Below, one piece after another: positions 55,323-64,000 of a stretch of 64,000 nt of DNA (its first letter is position 1; each line of letters starts with the position of its first letter). The notes below the pieces were generated by a model. It saw nothing but the letters and a program-made list of their open reading frames with translations, was not told where the DNA came from and did not search any database. The stretch spans positions 2,108,001 to 2,172,000 of the forward strand of contig JBHGNT010000010.1 of assembly GCA_043228905.1 (NCBI GenBank), in the 5' to 3' direction. The translations under genes were made by a program, and so were the position numbers. The stretch is from Azolla caroliniana. Lineage: Eukaryota; Polypodiophyta.

Positions 55323-58300
55323 TCATTCCTCCATCTTTCTATACTTCTGTATATGAGCATCAGCATAGATATTAAACATGGAGATATATGCTGAAGCTTC
55401 TTTTTCATCTAAACCCAATGCATAATCAAATGCCTGCTTTGCAAGCATTAGATTACCCCATTTTTTGCACGCACCCAATAATGTACACCACATCACAATA
55501 TCCGGATGCACTGGCAGTTTCTCTAGCATAGCTGCCGCCTTACCTACCTGGCCAGCCCGACTGAATAGGTCAATCATAGAAGTATAGTGTTCAGTTGTTG
55601 GAGTGATGCCATAGTCTTGTATCATGGCCTTGAAGAATATCTGGGCCTTGAATAGTAGGCCTCCATGATTGCAAGCATGAAGAACACTAAGAAATGTGGC
55701 TGAATCTGGGTTCACACCAATCATTTCCATTGTATCAAGAATATGGAAAACATCTTCACATTGCCCAAACTGAGCTTGCCCTGCTATTAGTACATTCCAC
55801 GAGATTATATCTGCATCTGAAATCTTATCAAACACTTCATGTGCTTGCATAAGCAAGCCACATTTTGCATACATATCCATCAACGCATTTCTGATAATAA
55901 GACTCTGTTCCAGCAATATTTTCCTATCCATCTCAATATGTATTTTTGTACCCTTTTCCCCAGCACCAATACTCCCACATGCTTTTAGCACGTAGGCTAA
56001 TGTGACTGAATCTGGGGAGATCCCTTCTACTTGCATTTTCTCAAATGAATTCAAGGCAGCTTCATCTTGTTTGTATTTTACATATCCGGCAATAAGTGCA
56101 TTCCATGAGATGGCATCTCGCTTACAAAAACTATAAAGCAGTTCCTCGGCTTTAGAGAGGTATCCACATTTCGCATACATATCAACCAATGCATTGCCAA
56201 CAATAGAATCTCTTCCAAGCAAACCTGTTTTTTCTATTTCGCCGTGTATTTCAATGCCCCTGCTTAAGGCACCGATGCATGCACATGCTTTCAAACTGCA
56301 TGCAAATGTAATAGCATCTGGTGAGACTCCTTTCAGCTTCATCTCTTCGAAACACTTGAGTGCGTCTTCACCTTTCTCATGTTTAGCGTAACATGCGATC
56401 AATGTACTCCAAGAGACTACATTCCGGAGAGGAAGCTTCTCAAACACTTCGCATGCTTTCGGGATAGACCCGCATTTGGCATACATGTCTAGTAAAGCAT
56501 TGCCAACAACGATATCTCTTTCTATAAGTCCATTTTTCTCAATCTCAGCATGGATTTCACTGCCTTTTTCCATGTCTCCAATGGTACCACATGCTTTCAA
56601 ACTGCAAGCCAAGGTCACAGCATCTGGAGTGACACCCTCTACTTGCATTTTGTCAAAGCAAGTTAATGCAAACTCCCCACACTCACATTCAGCGTAGCCT
56701 GAAATTAGTGCATTCCATGATGCTATGCCTTTACTTGGAAGTTTCTCAAAAACTCCTTGTGCTTCTATAAGCATGCCAGATTTCGCATACATATCCACTA
56801 ATGCAGCACCAAGTACTGGGCTGCTTTCTAAAAGACCTTTCCTAATAACCTCACAATGTACTCGTTTGCCTTCGTCTTCTGACCTCATGTCACCGCATGC
56901 TTTCAAGCAACATACAAATGTGATAGTATTTGGAGAAACACCTTCAAATTGCATTTGTTTAAGACAATTGAGTGCATCCATGCCACAATCATGTCCCACA
57001 AACCCGGAAATCATTGCATTCCACGAGACTATACCTTGCTCTTCAAGATTTTCAAACGCTTCTTGTGCTTTAGCAAGAAGACCGCATCTCGAATACATAG
57101 TGACCAAAGCATTACCTATAACCATATCTACCAAGCCTTTCCTCTCAATCTCAGCATGTATATCTCTACCCTTGTTTATGAGCCCCATGCTTCCACAAGC
57201 TTTCAAGCTGCAAGAGAAAGTAATGATATCTGGAGAGATGCCCTCAAGTGTCATTTGTTCAAAACAGTTTAGCACTTCTTCCTCACACTCAAATTTAGCA
57301 TAACCAGCAATGAGAGCATTCCACGAAACAATATCTCGGCTTTTAAGCCCATGAAATAACTCATATGCTTCAAAAAGAAAGCCACATTTTGCATACATAT
57401 CAACCAAAGCATTGCCAACAATGATATGGTGATCCTCTATCGCGTTTCTTTTTATTTCATCATGTATTTCTCTACCTTCATCTATGGCACCAAGACCAGC
57501 ACAAGCTCTCAAAATGTAAGCAAATGTAAGAGCATCTGGTGAAACACCTTCATACTTCATTTGTTTGAAACAATTCAATGCTTCATCACAACACTCATGT
57601 TTTGTATATCCTCCAATCAATGCATTCCATGTGGCTGAACTTCGATTTGGAATATTGTCAAACACTTCTTGTGCTTTTATCACAGAACCACATTTAGCAT
57701 ACATATCAACCAAAGAAACACCAATAACAACATCCTTTTCGAGGAAGCCTTTTTCGTGAATTTTTTCATGTATTTTGCTTCCGATTTCCATAGCCTGAAC
57801 CTTTCCGCATGCTCTTAAGGCGCAAATATATGTAACAACATTAGGGGATATACCTTCCAATTGCATTTGTTCGAAACAATACAGTGCTTCCTTGCCACAC
57901 TCATGTTTTACATACCCAGAGATCATTACATTCCATGAGACCACATTCCGAATTGGAAGATCATCAAACATTTGTTGTGCTTTTGTGAAAAAACCACATT
58001 TAGCATACATATCCACCAAGCTTGAGCCGATATAAACATCCTTTTGTAGCAATCCGTTCTTTGAAATATGAACGTGTATTTCAATACCTCGTTCCACATC
58101 TTTCATCTTGGTACAAGTTTTTATAAGCATAACCATAACATACTCACTTGGGACCAAACCTTCTTCTCCCATTTTCTGATACAAGGCAAACGCTCGATGA
58201 ATATCATGGCTCTCAACATAACCTTTGATAAGAGAATTCCATGAAATCTCATTCTTAGAATCTAATTTATCAAAAGTTTTTTGTGCACAAGGAAGGTTTC

Positions 58301-58496
58301 CCGATTCTACCAACAATGTGACAAAATAGTTACCAAGTGATATATGAGTATCCAATCCATTTCTTTGAATATAGCTATATAAGAGTTCAACGTGTGCTAC
58401 ACTTTTCTCTTTGATGCATTTTGAGGCTATCCATAAAAGATTCTCAACAGAGGGTTGTGTGAGTGAGCCATAATGCAAAGAAACAGAGCAAACCAT
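55323..58496 (-). CDS. PLS-type pentatricopeptide repeat protein, truncated E domain
   Basis: 1,057 residues in one exon. The start is fixed by a TAG codon directly before the ATG at 58496. Long and short PPR motifs alternate through almost the entire length. The NALVDMYAKCG-type motif occurs eight times at about 100-residue spacing, each followed by (V/I)SWNALI(A/S)GY and G(V/I)SP(D/N). This is the P-L-S order of organelle RNA-editing factors. The C-terminus enters the E1 motif (WCTLLGACKKWGN..NIYADAHIQKY) and stops at KMEE, with no E2 or DYW deaminase. Such proteins bind chloroplast or mitochondrial RNA sequence-specifically and may need a DYW partner. A clear targeting peptide is not obvious at the N-terminus. 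The RNA target is unknown. Confidence 0.9.
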   Translation of the reverse strand: MVCSVSLHYGSLTQPSVENLLWIASKCIKEKSVAHVELLYSYIQRNGLDTHISLGNYFVTLLVESGNLPCAQKTFDKLDSKNEISWNSLIKGYVESHDIHRAFALYQKMGEEGLVPSEYVMVMLIKTCTKMKDVERGIEIHVHISKNGLLQKDVYIGSSLVDMYAKCGFFTKAQQMFDDLPIRNVVSWNVMISGYVKHECGKEALYCFEQMQLEGISPNVVTYICALRACGKVQAMEIGSKIHEKIHEKGFLEKDVVIGVSLVDMYAKCGSVIKAQEVFDNIPNRSSATWNALIGGYTKHECCDEALNCFKQMKYEGVSPDALTFAYILRACAGLGAIDEGREIHDEIKRNAIEDHHIIVGNALVDMYAKCGFLFEAYELFHGLKSRDIVSWNALIAGYAKFECEEEVLNCFEQMTLEGISPDIITFSCSLKACGSMGLINKGRDIHAEIERKGLVDMVIGNALVTMYSRCGLLAKAQEAFENLEEQGIVSWNAMISGFVGHDCGMDALNCLKQMQFEGVSPNTITFVCCLKACGDMRSEDEGKRVHCEVIRKGLLESSPVLGAALVDMYAKSGMLIEAQGVFEKLPSKGIASWNALISGYAECECGEFALTCFDKMQVEGVTPDAVTLACSLKACGTIGDMEKGSEIHAEIEKNGLIERDIVVGNALLDMYAKCGSIPKACEVFEKLPLRNVVSWSTLIACYAKHEKGEDALKCFEEMKLKGVSPDAITFACSLKACACIGALSRGIEIHGEIEKTGLLGRDSIVGNALVDMYAKCGYLSKAEELLYSFCKRDAISWNALIAGYVKYKQDEAALNSFEKMQVEGISPDSVTLAYVLKACGSIGAGEKGTKIHIEMDRKILLEQSLIIRNALMDMYAKCGLLMQAHEVFDKISDADIISWNVLIAGQAQFGQCEDVFHILDTMEMIGVNPDSATFLSVLHACNHGGLLFKAQIFFKAMIQDYGITPTTEHYTSMIDLFSRAGQVGKAAAMLEKLPVHPDIVMWCTLLGACKKWGNLMLAKQAFDYALGLDEKEASAYISMFNIYADAHIQKYRKMEE

Positions 58497-60104
58497 CTAA
58501 AATTAGGGATAAGTTGGACATGGCCGAATACTAACTAAATCTAGAACAGATTGAAAGAGTCTGCAAATATATATAAACATACGAATCTTTGATTTAGAGG
58601 GGGGGCCACGTCTTGTTAACCCTTTCAATTTTCAAGAGTATAGAATCCAAGGATTTGTAGCCTATTTTAAAAAGAGTCACAACGTTCCCCCTAGTAAAGA
58701 TTTGAGCTCAAGACCTTCTCCTTGTAAAACTTGTGTTTTATAACAGCTTTTGTAGGTTTGTACCTTGAGGCCTCGACTTTCAGATGGTTTAGAACAGACT
58801 ACTTCACAAAACGTTCAGGAAAAAACCATTCTACGGTTTCGTCATTTTCGCCCCCATTATTCCCCTTTCAAATTTAGCTATTGAAGATAGAAATACCACG
58901 AGATGCATGCTAATTAATACGGTTTTTCCTACCTTTTGTTAAGATTTTAATAATTTGTTGGCACTACACTTTCATTCTTTTGCCCCATCTTGTTTTTCCA
59001 CCCCCAAAAACAATTATGATAACTTTTGTACTTCTTGCAAAGATAGTTTAAACTATACCTAGCACAAACATAATATGACTTAGAATCCCTATGGGCGTGA
59101 GTCACCATCATACCATGTGTCCTTCAAAGTAAAGATATTTAAAGATTCTAAAGCAAGATTGTTCAATGTCACGTTCTCTCTTCTCTACATCAAAATTGGT
59201 AGGAAGTTTCATGAGCAAGCTTTTCCATCGAGGTTTACTTAGATGGAGGTATTTCTATTCACGTGTTGAGTGGCAAGCATTCATCACCACCAAGTTGTGA
59301 GGTGCATAAGCCTAGGAGTACTATATAGAAAGATCTCAATGTTCTCAAACTATTCAAGGTCAACCTTAGAATAATCTTGTAGCTCTTATTTCTTCAACCT
59401 TAAATAATCTCATAGCTTTAATTTCTTCTTATCAAATTTCACTTATAAAATTCCTATTTCAATCTAGTGTTGCTTTTTGCTTCAAACCTTTATAGCTTTC
59501 TTGGGTGGCTAGAACAATCACCTCAATCATCTATTGTTGTGAGTTGGTGGGGATAAAGGAGATCTGTTGGACACGAAAATAGTGTGCAAAACTTATTTGT
59601 AAAGATCTTTGTCATACTAAATCATAGATCATTCAAGATGGGAATCCAACAAGCTTGGTCGGAAGAAAAAGTTACATGGAATTGAAGAGAGTAGCTTAAT
59701 TGTCATCAAGTGATGATGGGCACTTCAAGAGAAATTTTGGAATAATAGTCTAAGTCACCACCAAGGAGTAGTGAGCAACATGCACATACTATGTTTGCAT
59801 ACCGCATAATGAGTGGCATCAACATGTGTATTATTGCAACGTGGATTTAAAAGCATGGAAGAAGTCCCAACCAAAAAGTGAGGAGATTAAAACAATGGTT
59901 GACTTGGAATGAACCCAATCACTTATAGATGAGCTTCACATATGCTCGATTCGTATTAATGTTACATTGGAGGAGCCAAATCTTGCACCAACTTGGAAAT
60001 TAATGTGTGTTGTCTATGTTATGGGTATGGGGATTAATGTTGATATCCTAAAGGGCATTAGTCTATACCTCTTCACATACATATCTCAACAACCTCTTCG
60101 TAAA
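58497..60104. other. PPR upstream region and intergenic DNA
   Basis: No gene recognised. The first few hundred bases must contain the PPR promoter; I see no convincing TATA box. Short frames (for example 59967-60200) have no motifs. Confidence 0.5.
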
Positions 60105-60376
60105 GGCTACACAGAGAAGGACAATAAATGCATCAAAAGGATTTTTATCCTAGATAAAAACAAGAAGAGCTACAAAAATAGGTCAAAGACTAGTGTTTAA
60201 CCACCTTTAGAAATTAACATGTGTTCATCCATGACTAGTAGGCTACACAGAGAAGGACAATAAATGCATCAAAAGGATTTTTATCCTAGATAAAAACAAG
60301 AAGAGCTACAAAAATAGGTCAAAGACTAGTGTTTAACCACCTTTAGAAATTAACATGTGTTCATCCATGACTAGTA
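60105..60376. repeat. 136-bp perfect tandem duplication
   Basis: Two copies, 60105-60240 and 60241-60376, each starting GGCTACACAGAGAAGG and ending CCATGACTAGTA. I see no difference between them. The flanks also share a GATATCCTAAAGG(G/A)CATTA phrase (about 60043 and 60379), which hints at a larger ancestral duplication. Confidence 0.92.
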
Positions 60377-62207
60377 TTGATATCCTAAAGGACATTACCT
60401 CTTAAGGTATATATCTCAATTAAAGCAATAAAGCAATGAGCTCATAAGCTATTGTATTATGATGTTAGGAGTGTTATGGAGAGTTTTGATTGAGGGTTTG
60501 TCTTTGGGATTAGCTCTAAACCAATGCGGACTAGCAATATGGAATTGCTTCTTTTGCATTGTTTAAGTGGAAAATAGTACTCATTGTTTCGTACAATGTT
60601 TGATTGTTTGTAAGATTTGGAGTTACATTTCGCAAATTTGGCAAGTTTGTCATGATGTTATTTGATGCCGAGACTGTGGGTGTTTGCATAATTCACATGT
60701 CAAGTCGACCCAAAATTAGAGATGGAGATCGTTTTCCTATTCCTGAGGTGTTAGAGCTAGATCCTAATGTAAGCATATGATAAGGATATAATAGATATTT
60801 GGTGGTATCTACAAAAGTTGAAGGAAGTATTAATGTGACAATTTTCTTTATTGGAGCAAGTGGAAATTCTTTCCTTAGTGGAGTGTTTGTCTTGCTTATT
60901 GACAATTCAACATGTTTTGTTGCCCATCTAGTTAGTGGGTGACCATACTCCATTGTGACACCCATTGTAAGAGTGTTTTTCCACACATTATTAATATAAT
61001 TGTGTGTTTTCACCGAAAAAAAGAGAATATATACTAAAGGTAAAAACTTGTATAGATAAATGGGGGAATATTTCAATAATAAGAATATTACGAATCAATC
61101 TATAATAAACTATGTAATTAACACTCTATACAAGAGGAGGGAAGGCTAAGATTATATAACTATACCTTCTCACTGATTATCATGATGACAATGAGTGAGA
61201 TATTGCATGTACTATTTCAACGAGGGAGGCTTGTTTTATCATCTCATTACTTGTCATAAAAGAATGGGTGGAATATTAGACATTCTTTACATTGAATATA
61301 ATGGTTATGTTGTTTTATACACGACAAGGATGATCATTTTCTTATGACAAGGGGATGGTCTTCAATGAACACATGTGGCCTATCATACATTTGTTCACAT
61401 ATGTAATGTGAACGGCTGATCTTGTTATCTCAACATTATTTACTTTTCTGATGGATTAAAAATACATTGTAATGTGTTACTTCTATGTGTTAAGATGTGG
61501 CCTTGACCATAGTAGGGTGAAGGTGTAATTCTAACAACATTATCTACTTATTGGAGAATCTAACACATTGTCATGTGTTAACTTTCCATGTATGACAATG
61601 TGATCTTGACAGTGTCAAAGATTGAATGTAGTTCATTTAAGGGGCTGATCAACTTTTATTTCGAAACATGCAACCAAGACATGCATAAAAAACAAGTGCT
61701 TCTAAACATTAGAAAGTGAGTGTACCAAAAGGTTTCAAACTTGTATATAGTAAAATCGGTAAGAAACCTAGTCTTAAGGAAGATATTTGTCTATAAACGT
61801 GTTTGTATGTGTGGGTTGTAACTTGAATATTGTCAAATCTCATGGTTATTATTATTATTTTGTCAAAGCTTTTTATCAATGTACTTATAGTTGTTTGAGC
61901 TATTAAGGTCAATGTTGTTAGTGTTCACAAATAAATTTCTAGTAACATAATAAGCCATTTTAATGTTCCCAAATTCCCACAATTTTTATTAGTAATCCTC
62001 TTAATCTGGTTTTTTAATTTCAAAATCTTAACAATTAACAAATGTGTCTATGTTTTTTGGTGTGGATATAATTGTGTCTGTCATGCAACTTTTGATTTCG
62101 TTTCTAGTAGATTTTCTCATTTCTTTCAACACCTCTTTAAGTGTATCTTCTCGGGCATTGTGTTTCGTTTTTCATGTGGTATATAATGTTAGTTCTTTTT
62201 CTTTCTT
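60377..62207. other. intergenic DNA, no gene recognised
   Basis: AT-rich. A stretch around 60650-60780 reads for about 40 codons without a stop (ETVGVCIIHMSSRPKIRDGD) but has no family features that I recognise. Confidence 0.5.
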
Positions 62208-62450
62208 TTTTGTTCCAAAATGAAGCTACTTTCCCATTAGTTAGGAAGGATTATTACAAAGAGACTGTACAAGGAGGCTTATACATAGAACGGGGAATCT
62301 CCCTCCGATCAGGTTCAAGAAAAGGAGACTAGTTACATCGCCTTTCGGACTGACTACTTAATGTAAGTACCTATAGCTAAAAACGGTGCCCTTCAGTGAT
62401 GGCTAGTACGAGACACCTCCTGGGGTCGACATCGAATCTTGGCATTGCAT
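62208..62450 (-). mobile_element. LINE 3' untranslated end, minus strand
   Basis: The minus strand matches the 3' untranslated region of the LINE at 15195-16425 over about 230 bp: CTCGTACTAG, GAAGGGCA, ACATTAAGT, then TAATAATCCTTCCTAACTAA and TGGGAAAGTAGCTTCATTTT. Coding sequence is not retained. A 5'-truncated copy. Confidence 0.8.
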
Positions 62451-64000
62451 ATGGTGATGTTGGTCAAATTCAATAAGCATAAATTTCTTCACAATGTATT
62501 GTAGATTTAAAAAGAAAACTAGATGTTTTTATGTCAAGTTTTGGGGTTTTTGTTTCATATATATGCCATGAAAAAATATCCACCAAGATTCTTGGAGCAA
62601 CACGACAACATGACAAGGCTTTTACAAAATATCATCCTTTGTGACTCTTCTCATTATGATTGTAAAAGTTCATTTATCATGTGAGACATCAAAAGATTTT
62701 GTGTGTTACGATCTAGTGACTTTAGAGAAGCAAAATTTGATTTGATCATACGTTACAACAATCTTCAATCCTAATAAAAAGTTATAAATATCTTTTTAAT
62801 ATTGCAATGTCAAAAGGGTCATGGTTACTATCACTTGAAAAGGATCATGGGTACAAACATGGGACTAGTGGAATCAAGGGATTCCAATGAAGATTTATTA
62901 ACATATATATGTCCTTCAATGCTTTAACCATTTGATCCAATTTACAATAATACATAAGTGGCTAATTATTTGTAACTCTTGTTTTTCTTAATGAGAGTGA
63001 GGTTTTGACATGGATTGTGTATCTCTTTCTATCATGTATTCAAAAGGAGTATGTTCTCTAGAATAGTATGAAACCATAATAACACATGTAGATATATGTA
63101 GGGTATAAGAGAATAAACAAGTGTAAAAGATGGAAAAAACAACGCTTAGATTCTAGATCATACGATAAGGGAAATGATCACCATCCACAAAGTGCCAACT
63201 CTTGGCTATCCACATTCATCCTCCACATTGAAAGTATATGATTCTCAAACATAATGCATAAAAAATTGACAAAAATGTTTATACCACCTATATTGAGCTC
63301 TACGACTCTGTATGTGTGGATGAAGATGGCTAAGGATTCATGTCATCATCACTATTTCTAGCTTTGTGTTCATAAGGAATTATTTTGCTCCATAATATAT
63401 TATCATGATGTTGCCCTTAAGTAATATGGATTAAGCTCAAGTTGATGAGTATCAATCTAAACAAGTGTCAATGATATCTTTACATTTGAAGAGTGTTAAT
63501 TGTTGGTTGTTGTAGTCCTAGTGCATAAACACATGGACAAATCCACCACTCATCACTTGACAGACTTTTGAGTTGTTTTTTTAAGAATCAAAATGTGTTT
63601 CCCAACGTCACTATCATGGCCCCATAATTGTTTTGGAGCATGTATTGTGCTTTTTGAATTTAAAATAAAAATCATTGGTGGCAATTTTGATTGGCCTATT
63701 CCAACAATTGGCATGTTCTTAGATAGGGTTTTTGCATGGTTATTGGTTTCCAATGAAGTGATTTGAAATAAATATCCCCTTCTCCTTTAGTAGCTATAAT
63801 CAAGCTGACTGTAGGTTCAATGATATGTTTTTGGGCTTGCTCAAAAAGGCAATGCCACTAGGTTACATAGTCAATGTTTTCTTAGTGAAAGATAGATTCG
63901 TTTTCATAAAGATATCAAGCTATTCATACGGTTTGCTTTAGCCTCTATAATGAAGGAGATTGCATAACTTTTTGAGCACTTTTGTTTGGAAGTCAATTGT
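62451..64000. other. intergenic DNA, no gene recognised
   Basis: AT-rich with only short frames. No element ends or RNA genes seen. Confidence 0.5.

Noticed and set aside
59967-60200. 77-codon frame
   Set aside because: No motif, and part of it lies in the 136-bp tandem duplication; composition is like the surrounding intergenic DNA.

Overview
The window is nuclear DNA of a land plant. It shows a 13-exon VPS15 gene with GT-AG introns, a large PLS-type pentatricopeptide-repeat gene, a VQ-motif gene, a plant-type NXPE/PC-esterase gene, and dense Ty1/copia, Ty3/gypsy and LINE elements in an AT-rich background full of microsatellites. The style of the PPR protein (VDMYAKCG-type motifs about every 100 residues, no introns) reminds me of ferns. 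A fern or other seed-free vascular plant is my best guess, but this is inference only.

Layout. 1-8.7 kb: AT-rich intergenic DNA with a 5 x 56 bp tandem array, a MITE-like inverted-repeat element, LINE 3' ends and a tRNA-like SINE candidate. 8.7-10.5 kb (minus): an intact single-exon NXPE/PC-esterase gene with a TATA box. 10.7-11.6 kb: low-complexity DNA and a 100-N assembly gap. 11.6-16.4 kb: two degenerate LINEs and a copia LTR/gag remnant. 16.6-19.0 kb: two dead intronless copies of housekeeping genes, SAM synthetase (3' half) and ribosomal protein L15 (full length). 19.3-21.4 kb (minus): a small conserved gene of unknown function and a VQ-motif gene with no visible start codon.

21.9-43.1 kb: a stack of nested retrotransposons. 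A gypsy fragment (E) abuts a minus-strand copia (C). C is split by an unidentified layer (X). X holds a minus-strand chromodomain gypsy (F), whose integrase is split by copia A, whose pol is split by copia B. A and B have perfect 5-bp target duplications (GGATT and AACAG) and nearly identical LTRs. Most premature stops in the stack are C-to-T type, often TGA where a related copy in the window has Arg.

43.1-46.9 kb: LTR debris, a GC-rich TATA-bearing segment, a cluster of tRNA-like SINE repeats and a hAT BED-finger remnant. 47.0-54.0 kb (plus): complete VPS15, the regulatory kinase subunit of the VPS34 PI3-kinase. 55.3-58.5 kb (minus): PPR gene, convergent with VPS15. 58.5-64 kb: AT-rich intergenic DNA with a 136-bp tandem duplication and one LINE 3' end.

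The host genes are unrelated single loci and form no pathway or operon. I found no undescribed multi-gene system. The most informative structure is the nested retrotransposon stack and its mutation pattern.
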